DNA of 64,000 nucleotides. Source: CAYLHF01 sp964383365. Lineage in GTDB: Bacteria > Bacteroidota > Rhodothermia > Rhodothermales > UBA10348. The number at the start of each line of letters is the position of its first letter. Position 1 is the stretch's first letter. Position numbers and translations under genes: made by a program. The notes beneath the pieces are model-generated. The model saw only the letters and a program-made list of their open reading frames with translations, ran no database searches and had not been told where the DNA came from. Below are positions 54,702 through 63,479 of the stretch, piece by piece. Where the stretch lies: positions 62,001 to 126,000 of the forward strand of contig CAYLHF010000005.1 of the NCBI GenBank assembly GCA_964383365.1, in the 5' to 3' direction.

Positions 54702-55355
54702 TTACGGATACACCCGGTACGACTTCCAGTCATTGTCGTCCCTCTCGTAGATGAGACGGTCGTGGAGCCGGTCGGCTCGTCCCTGCCAGAACTCGATCCT
54801 TTTTGGTACCAGGCGATACCCTCCCCAGAACGGTGGCAATGGAATCGGATCGGATCCAAATTCTGCCTCCAACGTCCGGACACGCTCTTCGAGGTCGCTC
54901 CGCCTGGACAGTCGCCGACTCTGTTTCGACGCCCAGGCTCCAATCTTACTACCATGGGCTCGCGTCTGGAAATAGGCGTCCGACTCCTCGGAACTGATTC
55001 GGTGAACCGTTCCCTCGAATCGGACCTGCCGCTGAAGAATCGCCCAGTGGAAGACCAGGGCAGCTACGGGATTCTCTTCCAGATCCGCCGCTTTCCGACT
55101 CTCATAATTCGTAAAAAATGTGATGCCTTGTTCCGAATGATCTTTCATAAGGACCATTCTGACCGACGGGACGGCGTCTCTGCTGGCCGTTGCCAGACTG
55201 ACTGCTTCGGGTAGATACAGACCGGATTTGCACGCCACGTCGAACCACTCGGCGAAGAGTATGAACGGATCCTCCGATCCCGCAGCGTCACGGAGTCCCT
55301 GCACGGTTCCCCGGCCCGACGTAAAAAGCGCCCGTAACGAAGGAATAATACTCAT
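54702..55355 (-). CDS. pdxH: Pyridoxamine/pyridoxine 5'-phosphate oxidase
   Basis: FMN-dependent enzyme that oxidises PNP or PMP to pyridoxal 5'-phosphate, the last step of vitamin B6 synthesis and salvage. The 217-residue product has SVRMVLMKDHSEQGITFFTNYESRK-like FMN-binding sequence, WAILQRQVRFEG and the C-terminal PPFWGGYRLVPKRIEFWQGR. It is 8 bases after the cyanophycinase-like gene. Confidence 0.95.
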   Translation of the reverse strand: MSIIPSLRALFTSGRGTVQGLRDAAGSEDPFILFAEWFDVACKSGLYLPEAVSLATASRDAVPSVRMVLMKDHSEQGITFFTNYESRKAADLEENPVAALVFHWAILQRQVRFEGTVHRISSEESDAYFQTRAHGSKIGAWASKQSRRLSRRSDLEERVRTLEAEFGSDPIPLPPFWGGYRLVPKRIEFWQGRADRLHDRLIYERDDNDWKSYRVYP

Positions 55356-55362
55356 GCTGCAC

Positions 55363-56295
55363 TCACTGACGGGTTTCGTTCGAGCGTTGTAGCCGATTCT
55401 GAAGTCCCCTCACATCGTCTCCAATCGGAAGCCTCGATACCAGATCAAAGGAGTCACCCGCCGTCAAAAAATAAAACGGCGCGTCTGACCCGAGGCTGTT
55501 CTTCGAATCGTAAATAAGCACATAGCTGTTCCCGATCACCTCAAAGGAAGTCCCGTGAACCACGATCGCCGTGTCTTCGTCGAGGCCGATACCGAGCAGA
55601 TCGGGATGGGCCTCGACGATTTCCAACATATCGAATGGCCGGTTCCGTTTGAGCACATGCTGATCCACCGCAACTCCGGAAAGAAAACCGAAACCTGCCT
55701 CATGATCTCCCATCATGATCGTGTTGGTACGCGAATCGCCGCGCGCCAGGTAGCTTCCCTGAATCGTTGCGCCAGCCGATGATCCTCCGATGGCTCCGCC
55801 TCTGGTGAGAACTCCCCGGAAGGCACCGAGTGCTTTCGTTCCGGCATAGGCGTCCATTAATCGCCACTGCCTTCCGCCGGAAAACCAGACTCCGGTGGCA
55901 CGACTGATCGGACGGATGAATAAATCCGAATCCGCCTCCGTCGGGTCATACGTGTGAAGCACCGTAACATCCTTGACCCCGAGCTTCCTGAACGGATCGG
56001 CACACGAGCAGTCCTGGTCATAGGCTTGAGCACCGCCCGCTGTCGGAATGACCACCAGGACCGCCTGGTCTCCTCCGGCGAGTGCAATGAATCGTTCAAA
56101 TATGGCTGCATCTCTGATGCCACCGCCGGCCAGAAGCAGGGAGCCGGCTTCTGGTCCTCGGGACTGCGCATGCGTGGTACCGCTGAAGAGTACGGCCACA
56201 ACGATGCACCATACGGGGATCTGGACGGCTACCTGGTTGAACCTGACGGCCGATCTAGTGTGAGATGGAATAGTCGATGTGTACGAGTTTCTCAT
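55363..56295 (-). CDS. Cyanophycinase-like serine peptidase (S51 family)
   Basis: The 310-residue product is a secreted-type S51 peptidase-like protein. The nucleophile motif is GAIGGSSAGATIQG, with LLAGGGIRD at the N-terminus and GIGLDEDTAIVV later. A hydrophobic N-terminal segment (about 22-45, ending in THAQ) suggests export. Cyanophycinases cleave cyanophycin or beta-linked dipeptides; periplasmic paralogs have unknown substrates. It lies in a run of peptide-processing and vitamin B6 genes. Confidence 0.88.
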   Translation of the reverse strand: MRNSYTSTIPSHTRSAVRFNQVAVQIPVWCIVVAVLFSGTTHAQSRGPEAGSLLLAGGGIRDAAIFERFIALAGGDQAVLVVIPTAGGAQAYDQDCSCADPFRKLGVKDVTVLHTYDPTEADSDLFIRPISRATGVWFSGGRQWRLMDAYAGTKALGAFRGVLTRGGAIGGSSAGATIQGSYLARGDSRTNTIMMGDHEAGFGFLSGVAVDQHVLKRNRPFDMLEIVEAHPDLLGIGLDEDTAIVVHGTSFEVIGNSYVLIYDSKNSLGSDAPFYFLTAGDSFDLVSRLPIGDDVRGLQNRLQRSNETRQ

Positions 56296-56301
56296 GGGGA
56301 C

Positions 56302-57084
56302 CTAATCTATGGCGACGGCGAGCGTGTCGTGGTGCTCGGCGATAAGAGAACGGAGATACGGACTGATTCCGCCGACACCTTCGAATCCGGCATTGATAGC
56401 CGCTGTTTCCTCAAGGTCAGCCGGTGTATCTGCACTCTCGGCAAAGTGTTTGATATCTCGGTAGCAACCGAGCGTGAACGCGTCGACTCCGCCCCCCGCG
56501 TCGCGCTCAAAAATAAAATTCGTCGGCCGATCGATTCCTCGAATAAATTCGTTCTCCATCCGACGCTGTCCCAGCAACTCTTTTCGCTTTCCGGGAAGAG
56601 CGGTGAACATCTCAATATGAAAAAATCGATTCTCCCGGAGCACGGGTTCCAATGTCTCCCAATTTGGGCCACGGACAAAAAGATCTTCATGCCGGGCCGT
56701 CAGGGCGCTCTCTTCTTCGGACATGGCAATGAATCCGCTTTCTGCTGCGTCGACCCCCTCCGTCCGGTCGAAGTACGACCGGTAAGATTTCATGGGGTAT
56801 ATGATGAGAAAATCCCATCGGTCACCCTGACTGTGGCGCATTCTGAACGGACGTGACTCGCCGCGCTCCTCCATCTCGGCGAACTGACCCTTCTGGAATG
56901 CGATTGCCTCACGATATTTTCCGGGAGCGGCCTGAATGAGGGCCACACGATAGAGATAGGTTCCGCTCATGTCCGCGGCATCGAGTTCGGTACTCGTCTG
57001 GGCCTGAACGCGCGGCGCACCCACAAACACATACAGTCCGATCAGGAGCAACAACAGGACTCTTTCGCGATTCTCGATAAGCAT
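56302..57084 (-). CDS. Exported hypothetical protein, NIPSNAP-like dimeric alpha/beta barrel
   Basis: The 260-residue product has a signal peptide (residues 8-28, ending VQAQ). Two similar alpha/beta halves follow, each containing a YRVALIQAAPGKYREAI-like strand-helix unit (second: FFHIEMFTALPGKRKELL). This pattern resembles the dimeric alpha/beta barrel (ABM/NIPSNAP) families. The ligand is unknown. It lies 6 bases upstream of the cyanophycinase-like gene, so a shared transcript is likely. Confidence 0.65.
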   Translation of the reverse strand: MLIENRERVLLLLLIGLYVFVGAPRVQAQTSTELDAADMSGTYLYRVALIQAAPGKYREAIAFQKGQFAEMEERGESRPFRMRHSQGDRWDFLIIYPMKSYRSYFDRTEGVDAAESGFIAMSEEESALTARHEDLFVRGPNWETLEPVLRENRFFHIEMFTALPGKRKELLGQRRMENEFIRGIDRPTNFIFERDAGGGVDAFTLGCYRDIKHFAESADTPADLEETAAINAGFEGVGGISPYLRSLIAEHHDTLAVAID

Positions 57085-57099
57085 GGTCGTGCGATTATT

Positions 57100-57819
57100 T
57101 CAGGGTCGGTTAACGGACCCTAGTTTCCCATTTTCAAGGCAGACAACCCGATCCGCCAGAGCGGCAAATCCAGGATTATGTGTCACCATGATGAACGTTT
57201 GTTTCATCTCCCGTCCGAGACGAATGATTTCGTTGTGCAGCCGATCGGCCGTCGCCGTGTCCAGATTCCCGGTCGGCTCGTCGGCAAGGACGAGTTCGGG
57301 TTCGTTCATGAGGGCCCGGGCCATGGCAACGCGCTGTTTCTCACCACCCGAAAGTTCACTCGGCCGATGATTGGACCTCGCCGTCAGCCCCAGTCTATCG
57401 AGTAGTTCACCGGCCCGCGCCTGCGTCTCTGATCGGGGCGACCGCCTAATGATCGCCGGCATCATCACATTCTCCAATGCATTGAACTCGGGAAGGAGAT
57501 GATGAAACTGAAAGACGAATCCGATCGACTGGTTACGAAAGGCGGAGAGTTGCTCATCGGTACGATCGAACACATCCTGACCCGAAAAAACGATCGACCC
57601 CTGGTCCGGCCGATCCAGCGCCCCGAGAATGTGCAGGAGGGTGCTTTTTCCTGATCCGCTCTCACCGATGACCGCCACAATCTCTCCTCGTTCTACGACA
57701 AGATCCAGGTCGTCCAGAACCTTAAGCATCCCCCCACGAACGGTGGGATACGTCTTGGACAGACCGGTCACGCTCAACAGGGGTTTATCCAGCGATCCTT
57801 TGATTGTCGTATCGGACAT
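57100..57819 (-). CDS. lolD: LolD-like lipoprotein-release ABC ATPase
   Basis: ATPase of the MacB/LolD group, energising outward transfer of lipoproteins or other substrates. The 239-residue product from ATG 57819 has Walker A GESGSGKST, Q-loop VFQFHHLLPEFNALENVMMPA (LolD-typical), signature LSGGEKQRVAMARAL and Walker B VLADEPTGNLD. An upstream ATG at 57909 would add 30 unrelated residues. No LolC/E permease is adjacent, so it may pair with a distant one. Confidence 0.88.
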   Translation of the reverse strand: MSDTTIKGSLDKPLLSVTGLSKTYPTVRGGMLKVLDDLDLVVERGEIVAVIGESGSGKSTLLHILGALDRPDQGSIVFSGQDVFDRTDEQLSAFRNQSIGFVFQFHHLLPEFNALENVMMPAIIRRSPRSETQARAGELLDRLGLTARSNHRPSELSGGEKQRVAMARALMNEPELVLADEPTGNLDTATADRLHNEIIRLGREMKQTFIMVTHNPGFAALADRVVCLENGKLGSVNRP

Positions 57820-57841
57820 GCAGTTGAAATGGTGGGCCTGG

Positions 57842-59230
57842 TCAGTCGTCTGAACGCTGAATGTCGTACTTACCCATCTTGTTGTAAAGGTGGGAACGTT
57901 GAATGCCAATCGCCTCTGCTGTCCGGGAGATATTCCAGTCGTTCAGCGAGAGTTTGTTTTCAATAAACAACTTTTCGGCCATATCCCTGAACTCGCTGAA
58001 CTGTGAGAACTGGTCGACCATTCCCATGATGGGATTCGAAATGCTGCCACCCGGCGTCGCGTATCGATCCACATCAGCAAGCGAAATAGTGTCTCCCGGG
58101 CTGAGAATAAGCAGTCGCTCGACCACGTTGTGAAGCTCGCGAACGTTTCCCCGCCACTCAAATTTCTTGAGACCCGTCAGTGCTTCACTCGAAAATGGTT
58201 TGGGCTCCAGACCGTTCCGACGTGCTATCCGTTCGGCAATATGCGTCGTAATGATGGGAATATCATCCCTGCGTTCGCGGAGTGGGGGCACATGAATCAG
58301 AATGACGCTTAATCGATGATACAGATCTTCCCGGAATTCATGCTGCTCAATCTGGTCCAGAAGCCGCTTATTCGTTGCGGCCACAACACGGACGTCCACG
58401 GGCAACGGCCGGTCGCCACCGACCCGTGTGATCTGATTCTCCTGAAGGGCCCGCAGTACTTTTGCCTGGGCAGAAAGGCTCATGTCCCCGATCTCATCCA
58501 GAAACAGCGTCCCGTTGTGGGACTGCTCAAACTTCCCGATGCGCTGCTTCGTCGCCCCCGTAAACGAGCCCTTCTCATGTCCAAATAACTCACTCTCGAT
58601 GAGTTCACTCGGGATGGCGGCGCAGTTTACCTCGACGACCGGCCCCTGACTCCGTCTGGAGTAATGGTGAATCCATTTGGCGACGAGTTCCTTGCCCGTT
58701 CCCGGTTCTCCCGTGATCAGCACCCTGGCCTCCGTCGGTGCGACGCGCTCAATCGTCTCCTTGATTTGACGCAGCGCGGGACTCTCTCCAAGCATCGGCG
58801 TCAGATCGGTGGCATGACGCTCGACGATCGTCTGGCGCATACGCTGGTTTTCGGCTTCGAGTTGTCCGCGGTCGAGGGCATTTCGAATCGTCAGCAGCAG
58901 CCGGTTCAGATCGGGTGGCTTCTCAATGAAATCATAGGCGCCGAATTTGGTCGCTTCTACGGCTGTCTCGATGTTTCCGTGGCCCGATATCATGACAACC
59001 GGCAGATCCGGCTGTTCGGAAGCCGTGATCTGAAGGACCTCCATTCCGTCACGTCGTGGCATCTTCACGTCCAGAAGAACCACATCGTATCGGTTTTTCT
59101 TCAACTTCTCGAGCGCGACCTCACCGTCCTCGGCCTCATCGACGGCGTAGTCTTCATATTCCAGAATCTCCTTCAGCGTGCGCCTGATGCTCGCTTCGTC
59201 GTCTACGATCAGGATTGTCGGAACGGCCAT
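57842..59230 (-). CDS. NtrC-family sigma-54-dependent response regulator
   Basis: Transcription activator of 462 residues. The receiver domain has phospho-acceptor Asp54 in LLDVKMPRRDG. The AAA+ domain has Walker A GEPGTGKE near 174-181 and the sigma-54 contact loop at 221-226, reading GSFTGA instead of the usual GAFTGA. DEIGDMSLSAQAKVLRALQE and GGDRPLPVDVRVVAATNK follow. A Fis-type HTH ends the protein (NISRTAEAIGIQRSHLYNKM). The partner kinase is not adjacent. It is 22 bases upstream of lolD. Confidence 0.95.
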   Translation of the reverse strand: MAVPTILIVDDEASIRRTLKEILEYEDYAVDEAEDGEVALEKLKKNRYDVVLLDVKMPRRDGMEVLQITASEQPDLPVVMISGHGNIETAVEATKFGAYDFIEKPPDLNRLLLTIRNALDRGQLEAENQRMRQTIVERHATDLTPMLGESPALRQIKETIERVAPTEARVLITGEPGTGKELVAKWIHHYSRRSQGPVVEVNCAAIPSELIESELFGHEKGSFTGATKQRIGKFEQSHNGTLFLDEIGDMSLSAQAKVLRALQENQITRVGGDRPLPVDVRVVAATNKRLLDQIEQHEFREDLYHRLSVILIHVPPLRERRDDIPIITTHIAERIARRNGLEPKPFSSEALTGLKKFEWRGNVRELHNVVERLLILSPGDTISLADVDRYATPGGSISNPIMGMVDQFSQFSEFRDMAEKLFIENKLSLNDWNISRTAEAIGIQRSHLYNKMGKYDIQRSDD

Positions 59231-59297
59231 GTATCAGCCTGTTTGATGTAGCTACGGGGCCTCGAACACCGGCCCCACGCCTGAATACAGGTCCTCG

Positions 59298-59996
59298 TTA
59301 TTCGGATGTTTCGAGACGAGCGATAAAAAAGTTGATGTCCTTCGCTTGCTGCGCATCCGGATACTGCTCACTCAGTTGCTCGTAAGCCGTCTTTGCACGA
59401 TCCTTCTTACCGGCCCGCTCGAAAGATCGAGCCGCATTCAACAGATAATCGGGAGATGTTACCTTGTTCGGGAAGATATCTGCGGCGTCCATGTATAAAT
59501 CGGCGGCACGAGAAAAATCTTCCCGGATTTCGTAGATCGCTGCCTCACCGGCCAGAGCACTCGCTCCCAGATAGTTGGAATCCTTATCGAAATCCTCAAA
59601 ATACCCCAGCGCCCTGTCGTAATCTCCGGTCCTGAACAGGGCATCCGCAGCATAAAAGCGTGCTAGATTTCCCGTCACCGTTCCACCGTATGTATTGACG
59701 ACATCGATCATACCGGCGAAAGAGGCATCACCGTCGAGTGCCGCCTGGTACTCACCGGCCTCATACTTCTGCACAGCCTGGGTAATCCGGCCCATGGCCT
59801 CTTCGTTCCTGCTGTCCTGCAGGAAAAAGTATCCCATACCCGCCGCGACGACCAGAACAATGGCGACGAGTGATCCGATCACGATGCCACGATTATTCTC
59901 TATGAAATCCAGGACATGAGCATAAAACGTAATGACGGTATCTTCCCGTAACTCGTGACGGCGGGAAATTTTCCGGGTAGGATTCAGCGTTGACAT
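59298..59996 (-). CDS. Membrane-anchored TPR protein (YfgM-like)
   Basis: The 232-residue product from ATG 59996 has a cytoplasmic basic start and one transmembrane helix (GIVIGSLVAIVLVVAAGMGYF, about 37-58). Tetratricopeptide repeats follow in the periplasm (about 100-225), ending SLEQYPDAQQAKDINFFIARL-like. YfgM-type proteins assist export of envelope proteins. Upstream in-frame sequence to 60101 is probably not coding. A role in the secretion or folding of envelope proteins is inferred from the family only. Confidence 0.8.
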   Translation of the reverse strand: MSTLNPTRKISRRHELREDTVITFYAHVLDFIENNRGIVIGSLVAIVLVVAAGMGYFFLQDSRNEEAMGRITQAVQKYEAGEYQAALDGDASFAGMIDVVNTYGGTVTGNLARFYAADALFRTGDYDRALGYFEDFDKDSNYLGASALAGEAAIYEIREDFSRAADLYMDAADIFPNKVTSPDYLLNAARSFERAGKKDRAKTAYEQLSEQYPDAQQAKDINFFIARLETSE

Positions 59997-60282
59997 ATGG
60001 TTCGGAGGCGGGTCGACGTGGGCCAACCCATTCTTTTTGAAGTCTAAAACGATACAGTCTGGTAAATTATCCTTTTTCCCCGGACCGTGCAACGAAAACA
60101 CTCCCCTCGGAGATTCAATTGCATGAATCTTCCAAGTAGGACCTGGCCTCCTTTCTTAACCAATACTTGTTCCGATCTTTGTGCATCAGTTGGTGTCCGT
60201 TCCGATTTTGCGCGGTGCACCGATGCCGCCTGGTACCGGTTGCACAAGAAAGCATAGCTGCCCATCAATACCCTCAGGAAAA

Positions 60283-61299
60283 ATGTCCATACGACTCGGC
60301 ATCAATGGCTTCGGCCGCATTGGTAGACTTGTATTTCGATCTATCGTAGAACGCGGTTCCGACCAATTCAACATTGTCGGAGTGAATGACCTCACCGACG
60401 CTTCAACGCTCGCACACCTATTGAAATACGATTCCGTTCACGGTCGTTTTCCAGGCGATATATCGGTGGAAGGAAATACACTCATCGTAAACGGTGATCG
60501 TTTCGAAGTGTTTTCCGAGCGAGACCCGGCCAATCTCCCCTGGGCTGACAGTCGTACGGACGTGGTCGTTGAATCGACCGGTTTCTTCCGTACGCGGGAT
60601 GCTGCAGCAGCTCATCTACGTGCGGGTGCAAAAAAAGTGGTCATCTCTGCACCGGCATCGGGAGCAATCGATGCCACGGTCGTGCTCGGGGTCAATGACG
60701 ACACGCTCACAGGAGAAGAAGAGATTATTTCGAATGCCAGTTGCACGACGAATTGTCTGGCTCCGATGGTTAAAGTGCTCGACGACGCATTCGGTGTCAA
60801 GCGCGGTCTCATGACGACCATTCATGCCTACACGTCAGACCAGCGGATACTGGATGCACCCCACAAAGACCTCCGTCGGGCACGTGCGGCTGCTGTTTCC
60901 ATGATTCCCACTACCACCGGTGCTGCAAAAGCCGTCGGGTTGGTCCTTCCGCACCTCGCCGGAAAACTGGATGGGTTTGCCGTCCGCGTTCCCACCCCGG
61001 ATGGATCGCTGACCGATGTGACGTTCGAAGTCGGAGAAGAGACAAACGCCGAGGACGTAAACCGGATGTTCAAGACGGCAGCGTCTGGCCGACTGAACGG
61101 AGTTCTCGAATATTCAGAAGAACCGTTGGTGTCTACGGACATCGTCCACAATCCGCATTCCTGCATTTTTGATGGGCTATCGACGATCGTCATGGGCAAT
61201 ATGGTGAAGGTCGTCGGATGGTATGATAATGAGTGGGGCTACTCGAATCGAACCGTAGACATGGTCGCGGTGCTCGCCGACAAAGCAGGCATCTCGTAA
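60283..61299 (+). CDS. gapA: Glyceraldehyde-3-phosphate dehydrogenase, type I
   Basis: NAD-dependent glycolytic enzyme of 338 residues. INGFGRIGRLVFRS binds the cofactor, and SNASCTTNCLAPM holds the catalytic Cys, with the partner His in TIHAYTSDQR. Other marks are STGAAK-type TTGAAKAVGLVLP and the C-terminal WYDNEWGYSNR. The start ATG at 60283 has AGGAAAA upstream; in-frame codons from 60181 are not homologous. pgk follows after 14 bases, a classic glycolytic pair. The 283-base gap upstream of gapA holds nothing recognised. Confidence 0.97.
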   Translation: MSIRLGINGFGRIGRLVFRSIVERGSDQFNIVGVNDLTDASTLAHLLKYDSVHGRFPGDISVEGNTLIVNGDRFEVFSERDPANLPWADSRTDVVVESTGFFRTRDAAAAHLRAGAKKVVISAPASGAIDATVVLGVNDDTLTGEEEIISNASCTTNCLAPMVKVLDDAFGVKRGLMTTIHAYTSDQRILDAPHKDLRRARAAAVSMIPTTTGAAKAVGLVLPHLAGKLDGFAVRVPTPDGSLTDVTFEVGEETNAEDVNRMFKTAASGRLNGVLEYSEEPLVSTDIVHNPHSCIFDGLSTIVMGNMVKVVGWYDNEWGYSNRTVDMVAVLADKAGIS

Positions 61300-61313
61300 T
61301 CTGAAGACCGCAA

Positions 61314-62513
61314 ATGGAAAAAATGACGATGGATGCCGTCGACTGCACCGGTCGACGGGTCCTTGTGCGAGTGGACTTCAACGTACCTCTTCGAACCGGG
61401 GACGATGGTTGCATCGTGGTCTCGGATGACACCCGCATCCGGAGCGCTCTCCCTACCATTCGATCGGTATGCGCTCAGGGCGGAAAAGCGATTCTGATGA
61501 GTCATCTGGGGCGTCCGGGAGGCGAGGTGAACGATGAACTCAGACTCGAACCGGTTGCCGAACATCTGGCCGGATTGTTGAATGAACCGGTGACGTACCT
61601 GCACGAGACCCTCGGCCCCGAGGTAGAAGCGGTTGTCGGGGAAATGAATCCCGGAGACGTTCTTCTGCTCGAGAACACGCGTTTTTTGCCCGGTGAAAAA
61701 CAGAATGATCCGGACATCGCCCGGCGATTGGCGAGGCTCGGCGATCTTTATATAGATGATGCGTTCGGATCGAGCCATCGCGCACATGCCTCTACCGAGG
61801 GAGTTGCCAGCCTCGTTCGCCCGGCGGTCGCTGGAAAGCTGATGGAGAAAGAACTGACCTGGCTCGGGAGTCTGCTGTCAAATCCATCGGCCCCGTTCTA
61901 CGCGATTGTGGGCGGCGCGAAGGTCTCTGATAAGATCGGGGTCATCGAGCATCTCCTCGAATCGGTCGATGGCATTTTGATCGGCGGAGCGATGAGTTAC
62001 ACCTTTCTTCGGGCAAAGGGACTATCGACCGGTACGTCGCTGGTAGAGGAAGACCGGATCGATACGGCACGCGATGTTCTATCGCTCTACGGCGACAGGA
62101 TCTTCCTCCCGATCGATCATGTGGTCGCTTCCGAATTCTGCAACGAAGCGGAGTCTCGAATCGTACCGGATGGGATTCCGGAGGGAATGATGGGACTCGA
62201 CATCGGTCCTGCCACTATTCGATTATGGAGCGAACTCATAGAGAATGCCCGAACGCTCGTATGGAACGGTCCGATGGGTGTTTTTGAGATGCCGAATTTC
62301 TCGGCTGGCACCGTAGCGATCGCAGAGGCCCTTGCAAGAGCCACGGCAGCAGGGGCTTCGAGCGTGGTCGGCGGAGGCGATTCCGTAGCGGCCATTACGC
62401 AGGCGGGATTGGAAGACCAGGTGAGCCACGTCTCTACGGGAGGGGGTGCTATGCTCGAATTCCTAGAAGGAAAAACGCTTCCGGGTGTGGATGTCCTCAG
62501 CCCGGCCCACTGA
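61314..62513 (+). CDS. pgk: Phosphoglycerate kinase
   Basis: Transfers phosphate from 1,3-bisphosphoglycerate to ADP. The 399-residue product has RVLVRVDFNVPLR, MSHLGRPGG, GGAKVSDKIGVIEHLL and the hinge GGGDSVAAITQAG. A normal pgk, co-transcribed with gapA; an ABC exporter starts 16 bases downstream, so the three share one transcript at least in part. Confidence 0.97.
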   Translation: MEKMTMDAVDCTGRRVLVRVDFNVPLRTGDDGCIVVSDDTRIRSALPTIRSVCAQGGKAILMSHLGRPGGEVNDELRLEPVAEHLAGLLNEPVTYLHETLGPEVEAVVGEMNPGDVLLLENTRFLPGEKQNDPDIARRLARLGDLYIDDAFGSSHRAHASTEGVASLVRPAVAGKLMEKELTWLGSLLSNPSAPFYAIVGGAKVSDKIGVIEHLLESVDGILIGGAMSYTFLRAKGLSTGTSLVEEDRIDTARDVLSLYGDRIFLPIDHVVASEFCNEAESRIVPDGIPEGMMGLDIGPATIRLWSELIENARTLVWNGPMGVFEMPNFSAGTVAIAEALARATAAGASSVVGGGDSVAAITQAGLEDQVSHVSTGGGAMLEFLEGKTLPGVDVLSPAH

Positions 62514-62528
62514 TTCAACCCGAATCAA

Positions 62529-63479
62529 ATGAATGACGGACAGAAAGGCACAGCTATTTACGTGGATGGCCTCACCAAGACGTATACCTGGCGTAGAAAG
62601 AAGGATATTCGGGCTCTCGATGACGTATCTCTGACCGTACAGCGGGGAGAGATATTTGGTCTTCTTGGTCCGAACGGAGCCGGCAAAACGACACTCGTCA
62701 AGATTCTTCTCGGAATCGTTCGGGCTGATTCTGGATCCGCATCACTCTTCGATCGGGACGTTGCCTCTCACAGGGCGCGCGAATCGGTCGGATTTCTTCC
62801 CGAAAATCACCGATTCCCTCCCGATTTGAATGCGGGACAGGTCATGCGGGTCTACGGTGCTCTGTCCGGGATGGATCGAAGCCAGATTTCCGAAAGAGCA
62901 GATCCTCTGCTGAAAGAGGTCGGATTGCTCGACCGAAAAAAATCCAGGATCAAGACGTTTTCGAAAGGAATGATGCAGCGGCTGGGTCTCGCGCAGGCGC
63001 TGCTCTCGAACCCCGATCTGATTTTTCTGGACGAACCAACGGACGGTGTGGATCCGGGAGGCAGGCTTCATTTTCGTTCGATCCTTTCCGATCTGAGAGA
63101 TCAAGGGAAAACCATATTCCTGAATTCGCACATCCTGTCTGACATTGAGCAGATCTGTGATCGGGTCGGCATCCTGCGTAACGGAAGAGTCGTTGCCACG
63201 GGTTCGATCGAAGGACTGACCTCGGGCAGCAACCGCTGGACGATCGTGATATCTGCCGTGGATCTTCCACAGGTTCGACAGACGGTATCTGATTTCGATG
63301 GCAGTATAGCGGTAGTAGACGCCGGAATAAGGATTGAATTGACGACCAGTGACCCCGGAACTGTTAATCGACTCATCGACGTACTTCGTGCCAGGGATTG
63401 GGACATCCTTCATGTCGAGCGGGAACGGGCTCCACTGGAATCGACGTTTATGAGTATTATCGAGGGGGTCGAAAAATGA
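62529..63479 (+). CDS. ABC transporter ATP-binding protein
   Basis: ATPase of the NatA/drug-exporter class, 316 residues. Walker A is GPNGAGKTTLVK, the signature FSKGMMQRLGLAQALL and Walker B LIFLDEPTDGVDP. The C-terminal extension is the usual one for this group. Its stop overlaps the permease start (ATGA), indicating coupled synthesis. The substrate is unknown, with lipid, antibiotic or ion export possible. Confidence 0.92.
   Translation: MNDGQKGTAIYVDGLTKTYTWRRKKDIRALDDVSLTVQRGEIFGLLGPNGAGKTTLVKILLGIVRADSGSASLFDRDVASHRARESVGFLPENHRFPPDLNAGQVMRVYGALSGMDRSQISERADPLLKEVGLLDRKKSRIKTFSKGMMQRLGLAQALLSNPDLIFLDEPTDGVDPGGRLHFRSILSDLRDQGKTIFLNSHILSDIEQICDRVGILRNGRVVATGSIEGLTSGSNRWTIVISAVDLPQVRQTVSDFDGSIAVVDAGIRIELTTSDPGTVNRLIDVLRARDWDILHVERERAPLESTFMSIIEGVEK

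Noticed and set aside
57842..59230. GSFTGA instead of GAFTGA as an inactivating change in the sigma-54 activator
   Set aside because: Conservative A-to-S change and all other AAA+ motifs are intact, so loss of activity cannot be claimed.
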